DNA of 64,000 nt, from assembly GCF_002278925.1 (NCBI RefSeq), contig NZ_NCJH01000001.1, positions 62,001-126,000 on the forward strand, in the 5' to 3' direction. This DNA is from Polaromonas sp. 39-63-25. Lineage in GTDB: Bacteria > Pseudomonadota > Gammaproteobacteria > Burkholderiales > Burkholderiaceae_C. The translations under genes and the position numbers were made by a program. Positions 35,564 to 45,829 of the stretch are shown here, in pieces (the first letter of the stretch is position 1; each line of letters begins with the position of its first letter). The notes under the pieces are model-generated. The model was not told the DNA's origin. It did no database searches and saw nothing but the letters and a program-made list of their open reading frames with translations.

Positions 35564-36700
35564 ATGGCCTTCATTTACTACGTCACCCAGATCCAGTTCG
35601 ACTACGGCGCGGTCAAGCTCCTCAAGCAGGAATGTGAACGTGTGGGCATCAGCAAGCCGCTGGTCATCACCGATGCCGGCGTCAAGGCGGCCGGCGTCCT
35701 GCAAAAAGCGCTCGACGCCCTGCCCGGCATGACGGTGGCGGTGTTCGACCAGACGCCCTCGAACCCGACCGAGGCCGCCGTGCGCGCCGCAGTCGCCGTG
35801 TACAAGGCCCAGGGCTGCGACGGCCTGATCGCCGTCGGCGGCGGCTCGGCGATTGACTGCGCCAAGGGGGTGGCGATTGCCGCCACCCACGAAGGCCCGC
35901 TCAAGACCTACGCCACCATCGAGGGCGGCTCGCTGAAAATCACCGACCGCGCGGTGCCGCTGATTGCCGTGCCCACCACCAGCGGCACCGGCAGCGAAGT
36001 GGCGCGCGGTGCCATCATCATCCTGGACGACCACCGCAAGGTCGGCTTCCACTCCTGGCACATCGTTCCCAAAGCGGCGATCTGCGACCCCGAACTGACG
36101 CTGGGCCTGCCGGCCAAGCTGACGGCGGCCACCGGCATGGACGCGATTGCGCATTGCATGGAAACCTTCATGGCGCCCGCCTTCAACCCGCCGGCCGACG
36201 GCATCGGCCTGGACGGCCTGCAGCGCGGCTGGGCCCACATCGAACGCGCCACCAGGGATGGCAACGACCGCGAAGCCCGGCTCAACATGATGAGCGCCTC
36301 CATGCAGGGTGCGATGGCCTTCCAGAAAGGCCTGGGTTGCGTGCACAGCCTGAGCCACAGCCTGGGCGGCGTCGATCCGCGCCTGCACCACGGCACGCTG
36401 AACGCGATGTTTTTGCCGGCGGTCGTGCGTTTCAACGCGAGTGCCGAGTCGATTCAAAAAGAAAACCGCCTGAACCGCATGGCGCAGGCCATGGGCCTGG
36501 CCTCAGGCAGCGACATCCCCGAGGCCATCAAGGACATGAACGCCCGCTTGGGCCTGCCCAAAGGCCTGGCCGAGATGGGCGTTCAGCGCGGGCAGTTCGA
36601 CCAGATCATCGTGGGCGCGATGGCCGACCATTGCCACAAGACGAATCCGCGGATTGCGACGGCGCAGGAGTATGCGGAGATGTTGGGGGATTCGCTTTAA
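35564..36700 (+). CDS. Iron-containing alcohol dehydrogenase
   Basis: 378 residues from the ATG at 35564; an earlier TTG at 35498 is in frame but unsupported. NAD motif DGLIAVGGGSAIDCAKG (about 87-103), PTTSGTGSEVA, and metal-binding histidines in AIAHCMETF, HSLSHSLGG and LHHGTLNA. Group III alcohol dehydrogenases oxidise or reduce alcohols, aldehydes and short diols with NAD(P). Complete and of normal length. Confidence 0.92.
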   Translation: MAFIYYVTQIQFDYGAVKLLKQECERVGISKPLVITDAGVKAAGVLQKALDALPGMTVAVFDQTPSNPTEAAVRAAVAVYKAQGCDGLIAVGGGSAIDCAKGVAIAATHEGPLKTYATIEGGSLKITDRAVPLIAVPTTSGTGSEVARGAIIILDDHRKVGFHSWHIVPKAAICDPELTLGLPAKLTAATGMDAIAHCMETFMAPAFNPPADGIGLDGLQRGWAHIERATRDGNDREARLNMMSASMQGAMAFQKGLGCVHSLSHSLGGVDPRLHHGTLNAMFLPAVVRFNASAESIQKENRLNRMAQAMGLASGSDIPEAIKDMNARLGLPKGLAEMGVQRGQFDQIIVGAMADHCHKTNPRIATAQEYAEMLGDSL

Positions 36701-36958
36701 TCAAGGTGCGCGTCTGAGGCGTGCGAGTTAGATGGGACTAAAAATACAGCCTTAACGCGTAAATGATCGAACCACCAACACTTGCGGCGAAGCCGCTTCC
36801 TGCTGTTGTGAGCCCGTGTCGACCTGTTAGCCGCGCATCCTTCAGTGATGTGGCGAAGGAGGATAGCGCGGCGACACCAGGCATGAACATAAGAAACCGG
36901 GGCGGACTGGAGGATGCCCGAGAACGACCCGAGAGCACAGCGAAAAAGTAGCTATCGT
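36701..36958. other. Gap with a long imperfect hairpin
   Basis: Short ORFs exist on both strands but none has a recognisable product. GCCGCGCATCCTTC (36830-36843) pairs with the right arm at 36855-36872, and GTGTC/GACAC (36816-36820, 36873-36877) extend the stem across a bulge. This lies at the left edge of the accessory insert. Confidence 0.4.
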
Positions 36959-37942
36959 TCAATCCTCATTCTCCAGCGTCGGCTCCGTCATGAAGTTTTC
37001 GACCAGTTTGTCATCCTTGCACAGGTCGAGTGTCGGGCTGTAATACAGCACCTTCTTTTTGTCCGAGAACGCTTGGCCGAATGCGTGCCAGATCATGTGC
37101 CGGTTCCGGATTGCTACGAATGTCGGCTTTGCAGCTTCCGTATGCCCACCCCGGTCCCAGCGCCCGACCAAGAATCCGTGCTTTGTGAGCGGGAAGCACA
37201 CCTCAGTGTTCGGTAGCCCGTGTCCGGGGCTGTATCGCATGTGCTCCGGCACCTTTTCTGGTTCAAGGAAGGAAAGTACGACCGGGTTGTTAGTGGTAAT
37301 GAAGTGCTCGTGCTCGCCTGTCGTGGTATACAGCGTCCACTTCCGCTTGAACAGTAGTTCAAGAACTGTGTCGAGCAGCATGAGCTCAGTGCCAATGAGT
37401 CGCTCCCGTGGGACCTCGATGCGGAATCCGCCGCGATCGTGACGTGCCTTCACCTCTTCGTACGACGTGTCGTACGTCTTCCCTGTTTTGTCGCTCAGCC
37501 GCGCCATCTCGCTTTCCCAATACTCCTTCTTCGAGAGGGCGGCGCTCATCACCTTCTTGGCTACGCGCTCCTCGAAGTCGCGGAAGTTCTCTCGTCGCTC
37601 CGGGTGACGGACCGCTAGCAGCGCCATCAGGTTCAGCACGATGATCTTGTCCTCGCCTTCGAACTTCCCCGTTTCGACCACGCGGCGGATCGCCGCACAT
37701 GCCTTGCCCTCGAAGTGGCCGAGCTCGTGCTCCAGTTTTGTTGGCGGATGGCCGCCGACCTCAAACCGCATGAAATCGCGCTCGCCGCAGACGTTCCGCA
37801 CGTTCGTGTCATAAGAGCGCTTCTCCCGGAAGTCGCTTACGAACGTAAACCACTGCTTCTTCTGCCCCTTTCCTCGCTGGGTAGCGAACCCTTGAAGGTA
37901 CGCCTGCGGGATGAAATGGTGGTGGCGGGCTTCTGTTGACAT
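36959..37942 (-). CDS. DUF4238 domain protein
   Basis: 327 residues from the ATG at 37942, which has AAAAGG upstream; the frame continues to 37963. The hallmark N terminus RHHHFIPQAYLQGF marks DUF4238, a family found in scattered bacterial genomes and often near defence or mobile genes. Later stretches include FITTNNPVVLSF and CFPLTKHGFLVG. No enzymatic motif is obvious to me. The gene lies with a truncated HigA in DNA that is less GC-rich by eye than its neighbours, which suggests transfer. Confidence 0.75.
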   Translation of the reverse strand: MSTEARHHHFIPQAYLQGFATQRGKGQKKQWFTFVSDFREKRSYDTNVRNVCGERDFMRFEVGGHPPTKLEHELGHFEGKACAAIRRVVETGKFEGEDKIIVLNLMALLAVRHPERRENFRDFEERVAKKVMSAALSKKEYWESEMARLSDKTGKTYDTSYEEVKARHDRGGFRIEVPRERLIGTELMLLDTVLELLFKRKWTLYTTTGEHEHFITTNNPVVLSFLEPEKVPEHMRYSPGHGLPNTEVCFPLTKHGFLVGRWDRGGHTEAAKPTFVAIRNRHMIWHAFGQAFSDKKKVLYYSPTLDLCKDDKLVENFMTEPTLENED

Positions 37943-37952
37943 CAGGACCTTT

Positions 37953-38219
37953 TCACGTATCACCTGGCCCCGTTAACAGGTCGGAGTACTTGCGGTTCCA
38001 AAAGTGACGACAGACCTGCGGGCTAACGTGATCGGGCGGATCTATCGGGTAATGCTTGGCCTCATAGGCCTCGATTAGCGCGACCATCGCCTCAAAATGC
38101 TTGCCTGCTTCGCTGTCAAGCTCGGGTTCGTTTTCAAAATATGGCGCCACCAACTTCAGCGCAGCCTGGTAATCGGCGTCAGTGCGAATCGGGTGAATGG
38201 GGTAAGCATTCTTTTTCAT
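37953..38219 (-). pseudogene. Truncated HigA-type antitoxin (N-terminal part only)
   Basis: 88 residues. Residues 1 to about 62 match the N-terminal region of HigA antitoxins (IHPIRTDADYQAALKLV, MVALIEAYEAKHYPIDPPD). At that point HigA proteins enter the helix-turn-helix. Here the sequence diverges and ends after HVSPQVCRHFWNRKY, with no HTH and no HigB toxin nearby. It overlaps no known partner and stops 10 bases before the DUF4238 start codon, so the HTH half was probably lost when the DUF4238 gene arrived. It might still be translated with it. Confidence 0.65.
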
Positions 38220-38302
38220 GGTGGGTTTTCCATGGCGGCAGCTTCACGGATATCGTATCTTCAAAAAATGAACGCCATGTTTCCAGTCAATCTCCCGCCT
38301 CA

Positions 38303-39430
38303 TCAAAGCACCTCCACCCGCCCCATATCCGGCTTCGCCAGCCACTCCTGAAACTCATCGGCCAGCTGCCGGCTCGCTGCCACCGCTGCGCTCCAGGCCT
38401 TGATGCGTCCGGGCAGGTCGGCGCCATAACGCAGAAAGTCGTTGCGGTCGGGCAGCTTGCGGTTGGGCAGGGTCTGGACCCAGGCCGGGTCGGGCGCCAG
38501 CAGCAGCATGTTGTCGAGGAAATGCGTGGCGCCGTGGCGCCATTTCAGGCCCTTGTCGAGCCAGCCGGGCACCACGGCTTTCTGGAAATGCGGGTACAGC
38601 ACCAGGCCCGGTTTTTTTGAGCCATTTTGGCCTTCAGCCCCCGTCCCTTCTGCGTCACCAGCTATCAAATCAGAAGCATAGTTGAGGTGCAGGTGGTAGT
38701 CGGTGATGCCGCCGTCCCAGTAGGCGCCGGGTGGTGCGCCGGGAATGTTGTGCACGGCTTGCAGCATGAAGGGAATCGAGCAGCTGGCTTGCAGCGCGGG
38801 TTTGAAGTTGGCCTCGGTCAGTGCCAGCTGGCGCGTGCGGTAGTCGTTGGTGGCAAAAGGCAAGGGTGCGCCCTGGCTGGAAAACACCACGCGCTCCAGC
38901 CAGGCGCCCATGGCCTTGCGGCGCACGGTGTTGGTCAGGAAAGCGCCGAGGTAGCCCAAGGGCGTGCGCAGGCGGTGTTCACGTCCCAGCAGGTGGCGCC
39001 CGCGCGAGGTGACGATGTGCAGGCGGTAACGCGGGTGTTGCAGCACCTGCAACACGCGGCCGCCGTAAAAGTCCTGCAGGCTTAGTCCGAACTGCTCGCT
39101 GACCTGCTGCGCGCTGGGCCGCTTCTGGCCAGGCTGCCAATCGAAGTGCTGGCGGATGTAGTCGTCTTCCAGGCGCTGGAAGGCCGTCACCGGCTCGTCC
39201 AGGCAGGCGGTCGCCATGCGCCAGGCGCCTATCGAGGCGCCGACCAGGTGCACCTGCTGACTGCTGCCCGCGAGCCAGTCGCCGAAGATGAAACGGTCCA
39301 GCGGCCCCAGCACCAGGCCCTTGGGCCCGCCCGCCGCGCCCGGCACCACGCTCACGTCCTGCGGGCGCAGGCCGTGTTGTTCGATGTGGCGCCGGGCCTG
39401 GGGGCCGGCGTAAAGGCGTAGGGCTTGCAT
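38303..39430 (-). CDS. Patatin-like phospholipase
   Basis: 375 residues from the ATG at 39430, where family similarity begins; the frame extends to 39517. The patatin elements are PGAAGGPKGLVLG (oxyanion loop), the nucleophile elbow GASIGAWR and the catalytic Asp in WDGGITDYH. It would hydrolyse acyl ester bonds of membrane lipids. It stands alone between the DUF4238 insert and tex. Confidence 0.87.
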   Translation of the reverse strand: MQALRLYAGPQARRHIEQHGLRPQDVSVVPGAAGGPKGLVLGPLDRFIFGDWLAGSSQQVHLVGASIGAWRMATACLDEPVTAFQRLEDDYIRQHFDWQPGQKRPSAQQVSEQFGLSLQDFYGGRVLQVLQHPRYRLHIVTSRGRHLLGREHRLRTPLGYLGAFLTNTVRRKAMGAWLERVVFSSQGAPLPFATNDYRTRQLALTEANFKPALQASCSIPFMLQAVHNIPGAPPGAYWDGGITDYHLHLNYASDLIAGDAEGTGAEGQNGSKKPGLVLYPHFQKAVVPGWLDKGLKWRHGATHFLDNMLLLAPDPAWVQTLPNRKLPDRNDFLRYGADLPGRIKAWSAAVAASRQLADEFQEWLAKPDMGRVEVL

Positions 39431-39542
39431 GGATGAATCGCGGTTGCTATGGTTTTGGTAGCTGCTTGCGCCCGTGTTGATTGGGCCAGATGCCGATTTG
39501 ACATCAAAAGCCGGCACCCTGCAGCCGTCTGGGCGACAAACG

Positions 39543-41918
<2,376 letters not shown>

Positions 41919-42056
41919 GGAGGGGAGTGATTCGTCGTAGGCTGTGAATGGGAGGACGGGCTGGCGCCGGGCAAGAGGCCGGCCTCAAACCGCGGCGTCA
42001 AGGGTCGGCATTGTCCCACAGCGGGAAGCCCTGGTCCTGACGGCTTTCCCAGGTTC

Positions 42057-43382
42057 CTAGACGTCGGCAGGCCCCACCGGTGCGCAGAGTTCCGGATCCA
42101 GCGGCAAGGTCAGCTGCACGCGGGTCCCGCTGCCGAACTTGCTCGAGATGGTCAGTTCTCCCCCAATCAGCCGTGCGCGCTGGCGCATGTTGTCCAGGCC
42201 CTTGCCGGCAGCCTCTGAGACCATGTCATGCGCGACGCCTGCGCCGTTGTCCCGCACCTCAAACTCCATGCAGCCCATGTCCGCGGCGTAGCTGCAGGAC
42301 ACGACCACCTTGGAGGCCTTTGCGTGACGCATCACATTGGACAGGCACTCCTGCGCAATACGAAGAACCTGCCGCGCCTCCTCGCCGCGAACGGTTTCCA
42401 GGGCACTGCATATCTCGACGTCCCAGACCATGTGGATGCCCAGCTTGTCGAGGGGGCGTTGCACCCTGTAGCGCAGGGAGCCCAGCGCTTCGACAATGTT
42501 CTGGTCCTCCGACTCGATGCCGTCCACCGTCAGTTTGATGTCCAGCAAACATTGTTCAAGCGCCAGACCCAGGGCTTGCTGTTCGGGCGCGCGGTGGTCC
42601 AGTGACGACAGGATGCTGACAATCTGGGAGGCCACACCATCGTGCAGGTCCCGCGCAATGCGGCGACGCTCGTGGCGGACGGCTGAGGCCGTCTCCCCTG
42701 TTTCCTGGCTGCTGCCGGCCCTGGAGGCGTCGCCCGTGCCCAGCAGTCTGAGGCGCCCGCGCCGGGTCACCAACTGCCAGACCACCAGCAGGAGCAGCAC
42801 ATAAAAGTGCCTGAAAAGGATGGCGCTGTCTTCTGTGGCATCTGCCAGCGTCACTTGCTGGATGCAAATGCCCAGGCCAAACATGCCGCCGGCCAGCGCC
42901 AACCAACCCGGGGAGCTGCGCGGCAGGTAGACGCAGGCCGCCATGGCGATGGTCAGCAGCATGGCCGACAGCAGGTTCATCACCATCCAGGGGGCGGGCA
43001 CCTCTGCGCCGTTGGCGTTGCCGTTGTAATACAGCGCAATCGCTCCCGCCAGGACCTGTACCCCGAGGATCCAGTAAATCCTCGCGCTGGTCACATGCAC
43101 CACAGTGAACAGGAAACAGGCGGCACTGAGGAGCAGGAACTGAAACCCGAGGTGGGCGACGTAAGCGACATGTGACGACTCTCCCTTGAAGCCCAGCCCC
43201 ATGCTGACCAGAAAGTGGGTCAGCCATAGCAGCAGAGCCAGCCGCAAAGCCCCGGCGAGGGCCGCGCTGGAAAACCCGCGCTGCAACGGACCCGGGTGAG
43301 GGGATTCAAACCGTGCCGGCGATGGACGCACACGCTGGGCGTGCGGGGGGACCAGACCATCGGAGAATATGCGCGTGGACAT
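42057..43382 (-). CDS. Membrane histidine kinase (NarL/DesK type)
   Basis: 441 residues. About six membrane helices (residues 38-205) without a periplasmic sensor domain, then HisKA_3 with the phospho-acceptor His in RRIARDLHDGVASQIVSILS (about 243-262) and an HATPase_c domain (NVMRHAKASKVVV, DNGAGVAHDM, GKGLDNMRQRA, GSGTRVQLTLP). All kinase motifs are intact. It lies 10 bases downstream of the LuxR-type regulator, so they form one operon divergent from the CsgG-type export genes. It probably senses a membrane or soluble signal controlling that locus. Its normal phosphoryl target is unclear, because the partner receiver lacks the acceptor segment. Confidence 0.88.
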   Translation of the reverse strand: MSTRIFSDGLVPPHAQRVRPSPARFESPHPGPLQRGFSSAALAGALRLALLLWLTHFLVSMGLGFKGESSHVAYVAHLGFQFLLLSAACFLFTVVHVTSARIYWILGVQVLAGAIALYYNGNANGAEVPAPWMVMNLLSAMLLTIAMAACVYLPRSSPGWLALAGGMFGLGICIQQVTLADATEDSAILFRHFYVLLLLVVWQLVTRRGRLRLLGTGDASRAGSSQETGETASAVRHERRRIARDLHDGVASQIVSILSSLDHRAPEQQALGLALEQCLLDIKLTVDGIESEDQNIVEALGSLRYRVQRPLDKLGIHMVWDVEICSALETVRGEEARQVLRIAQECLSNVMRHAKASKVVVSCSYAADMGCMEFEVRDNGAGVAHDMVSEAAGKGLDNMRQRARLIGGELTISSKFGSGTRVQLTLPLDPELCAPVGPADV

Positions 43383-43391
43383 GATGGTCCC

Positions 43392-44045
43392 CTAAAACAG
43401 GCCGCGATGCGCCGCATAACTGACCGCCTGAGCCCGGCTGCGCACATGCAGCTTGCGGTAGATGTTCTTGATGTGGGAGTTGATCGTCTGGCAACTGACG
43501 GCAAGCCGCGCGCCAATTTCGTTGCTGGTGTAGCCCGCAGCCACCATTTTCAGCACTTCCTTCTCGCGATCCGACAGCCTCTTGTTGCTCGTTCCGTTGG
43601 AAGAATGCCCGGGGTCCTGGCCATTTTGCAGCTTGTGCAACAGTCGCCGCGCGAGGTGGGGCGTGATGGAGGCGCCGCCATTGGCCACCTGCAGCACGGC
43701 TTCGGGAAAGTTGCCGAACCAGGAGTTCTTCACGAAGTAGCCTGTGGCGCCCAGTGTGAAGGCGCGCAAGGCATGTTCTTCGTCTTCCAGAGCGGAGATC
43801 ACCTTGCTGGCCTCCCCTACCACATCGGTGCGCAGGTCACCCAGCAACTCCTGCGAGATCACCTTGCGGATGTGGGGGTCATCATCGATCAGCAGGACCC
43901 GCACCGGCTGCCCGGGCTGGCCGTTGAGGAAGTTGGGCCACAGCGAGGGGGGGCCCTCGTGTGCTGCCTGCAGGCCTGGTTGAAGTCCGCGAATATCGCG
44001 GGGCGTGGGCTGCAACGCAGCCGTGGTCTGGATGATGTTTTGCAT
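43392..44045 (-). CDS. LuxR-family regulator with a receiver lacking the phospho-acceptor segment
   Basis: 217 residues. After a 47-residue leader the receiver starts normally (VRVLLIDDDPHIRKVISQELL, with the acidic Asp triad) and reaches DVVGEAS. It then jumps straight to KVISALEDEEHALRAFTLGATGY and FVKNSWF, which are beta4-alpha5 of a receiver. The beta3 strand and loop that carry the phosphorylated Asp, about 40-45 residues, are missing in frame. The Ser of beta4 and Lys of beta5 remain. The C-terminal LuxR helix-turn-helix is complete (LSDREKEVLKMVAAGYTSNEI, INSHIKNIYRKLHVRSRAQA). It may bind DNA constitutively or through protein contact, like the atypical receiver of CsgD. AGGG precedes the start. 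Confidence 0.88.
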   Translation of the reverse strand: MQNIIQTTAALQPTPRDIRGLQPGLQAAHEGPPSLWPNFLNGQPGQPVRVLLIDDDPHIRKVISQELLGDLRTDVVGEASKVISALEDEEHALRAFTLGATGYFVKNSWFGNFPEAVLQVANGGASITPHLARRLLHKLQNGQDPGHSSNGTSNKRLSDREKEVLKMVAAGYTSNEIGARLAVSCQTINSHIKNIYRKLHVRSRAQAVSYAAHRGLF

Positions 44046-44685
44046 AACTTCCCTGTACTGTTTTTTACCTACTCTTCAACGGAACCGGTGCAAGTGTGGA
44101 GAGTGGAGAGTGGAGAGTGGAAATCTGTTGCGTTATGACTCTCATTAAACAAATCCTGGATGGCGCCGGTGGCACCACCCCGTGGCCTCACTGAACACCC
44201 TTGCCCTTGACTGCTTGCCCACTCCCAAAATCTTGCTGAAAACCTTCGCTGATTCGTTACATCAGGTCACCTGGTTCGCGAGGCAGAAACATCGAACATC
44301 CGTGATTTTTTTGCGCAATGGAGCAATTAGGTCGCAAATGGGTGACCCCATTGATGTTTATTTCTGCGTGTTTCCTTGGATACAGCTTGTTACTGACTAT
44401 TTCCCTTCGTCGAGGCATTTCACAAATTGATAGCGCTGTCCCCTTGCAGTGCCGTCGTTGCCACATCGATTGCTGAAAAGGGGAGACGGCTTTTCTCCCC
44501 CGATTGAACTACTCACGACTGGTTATTGGCGTAACCCTGAGTCATACCCAAACTCCACCTCGACAACGCCGAAAGAGCTGCAATTTCCACCTGAAAGAGC
44601 TGCTCTCCACCGCGAAGTCAATGTGGCTGGTCGCCGGACTCCCTGGCGACCAGAAGGTCTTAAGTCACTTTTTAAGGAAACTGTC
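44046..44685. promoter_or_regulatory. Divergent intergenic region between the regulator and export operons
   Basis: 640 bp, clearly more AT-rich than its flanks, without a recognisable gene. It contains three copies of GTGGAGA (44096-44116) plus a partial fourth. It must hold both promoters, but I cannot place -35/-10 boxes with confidence. Confidence 0.5.
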
Positions 44686-45156
44686 ATGAAAAAACTTGTA
44701 CTCCTCGCCTTGTCCGCTGTTGCTACCGCTGCGATGGCCACCGGCCCGACACCTGCCAGCGAAATCACGATCAACGGCAACTCCGCCCAGATCGCTGTGC
44801 TATCAAGCTCCGGCGTCGTCAACACCGCCAACGGTGAAGACTCCCTGGCCCAGCAAAACCTGGCCAGCAATGCCGGTGATGTGACGGTCAATGGCAACTC
44901 GCTGCAGATCGTTGGTGCACGCAGCAGCTATGTGGGCAATACCTCGAACGCCAACACGGTGGCCCAGCAGAACCTGTCGTCCAACATCGGTGAAGTCACT
45001 GTCAACGGCAACTCGCTGCAGGCCACGCTGATGGACGCCAGCTATGTGCTCAACAGCGCGACCGGCCGTGATGCGACAGCGGTGCAGAACATTGCCTCGA
45101 ACAATGCCTGCTTCGCCTGCACCACGACCAGCTCTGGCCACGGCCACGGCCACTGA
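44686..45156 (+). CDS. Secreted three-repeat protein with C-terminal CxxC and GHGHGH tail (putative amyloid/fibre subunit)
   Basis: 156 residues from the ATG at 44686 (AAGGAAA upstream). Signal peptide 1 to about 19. Three repeats of about 38 residues follow (26-64, 65-102, 103-141), each built as [ED]-[IV]-T-[IV]-NGNS-x-Q...N(T/S)...QN(L/I)(A/S)SN. Gln/Asn at fixed spacing and the alternating T-V-N pattern suggest stacked beta-arches, as in curlin or FapC. The end has CFAC (142-145) and GHGHGH. A C-terminal CxxC is also a feature of FapB/FapC. The CsgG-like protein two genes downstream would be its exporter. No close family is recognised. Confidence 0.75.
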   Translation: MKKLVLLALSAVATAAMATGPTPASEITINGNSAQIAVLSSSGVVNTANGEDSLAQQNLASNAGDVTVNGNSLQIVGARSSYVGNTSNANTVAQQNLSSNIGEVTVNGNSLQATLMDASYVLNSATGRDATAVQNIASNNACFACTTTSSGHGHGH

Positions 45157-45247
45157 GAGCGCCGTTCCAGGGCCTCTTTGGTCGTCGAATCCGCTGTCAG
45201 CCCAGGCTGATGCAACGGTTTCGCGGCGCGAAGGCCCTGGTGGGGCG

Positions 45248-45281
45248 TGCCGGGTCAGGCGGCGCCTGATCCGGCACTTTT
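45248..45281 (+). terminator. Stem-loop after the repeat-protein gene (attenuator/terminator)
   Basis: TGCCGGGTCAGGC (45248-45260) and GCCTGATCCGGCA (45264-45276) pair at 12 of 13 positions with a GGC loop, followed by CTTTTCC. It lies between the repeat protein and the next gene and could give the subunit mRNA higher abundance than the export genes. Confidence 0.6.
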
Positions 45282-45317
45282 CCACTTTCCTTTTCCTTAA
45301 CGTGTGGAGATTCCGTC

Positions 45318-45746
45318 ATGAAAACATCATCGCAGGTAGTGGGCGCAGCCACCATGGCCGCCCTGTTTCTGATGGGGTCCGCGTGGGCACAGAATGCGCC
45401 CGGCGAGGATCCGGTCATTCTGACCAAACGCATCTCGGTGCAAATGGCCCCGATCGGCGGCGCACGTCCGAGCTCGCCGCTGGAGTCCATGAACAACATG
45501 CCGGCATGGATGAAGGCCAAGGTCGCACGTTACGAGGCCAAGGCCAATTCCGATCAGAGCAACGGCATCTCGACCGAGGAGGACGCAACCCGCTCGGCCA
45601 GTTCCGACGGATTCAAGAAAACCTGCATCCAGGAAGTTGGCAGCACGACGGTGGCCAGTGCTGCGCCCGGTGCCCGGCAAAACGGTCTTTCCAGCAACCA
45701 GCAGATCGTGGTGCTCAAGGGTGATCTCGTGAATATCTGCAAGTAG
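45318..45746 (+). CDS. Small secreted protein of the export cluster, unknown function
   Basis: 142 residues, signal peptide ending SAWAQN (about residue 26). The mature part has VILTKRISVQMAPIGG, a charged helix (WMKAKVARYEAKA) and a C-terminal half with two cysteines, Cys103 in KTCIQEVGSTT and Cys141 in LVNICK, likely a disulfide. No family is recognised. By position it could be a chaperone or minor subunit, similar to CsgC/CsgE/CsgF or HfaA roles, but that is only inference. Confidence 0.65.
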   Translation: MKTSSQVVGAATMAALFLMGSAWAQNAPGEDPVILTKRISVQMAPIGGARPSSPLESMNNMPAWMKAKVARYEAKANSDQSNGISTEEDATRSASSDGFKKTCIQEVGSTTVASAAPGARQNGLSSNQQIVVLKGDLVNICK

Positions 45747-45829
45747 CCGTCGCCACTGCCGCGCGGCCGACCAGGCATGCCTTCAGGCCGTCATTTCAAA
45801 ATTTTCACAATCGTCGCGGGGAGAACAAC

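Noticed and set aside
35087..36457. 456-codon open frame on the - strand
   Set aside because: Antisense to the iron alcohol dehydrogenase; only its last part enters the esterase gene in another frame.
36816..36877. Integron attC-like site
   Set aside because: The long imperfect stem suggested attC, but the paired RYYYAAC/GTTRRRY core sites are not present in proper order.
36738..36962. 74-codon ORF on the - strand downstream of the DUF4238 gene
   Set aside because: Weak coding signs, overlaps a strong hairpin, no recognisable family and no clear ribosome-binding site.
44096..44122. CRISPR-like array
   Set aside because: The repeats are 7 bp and contiguous without spacers; no cas genes are present in the window.
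44182..44430. 82-codon ORF in the divergent regulatory region
   Set aside because: No family, no ribosome-binding site and lies in AT-rich promoter DNA.
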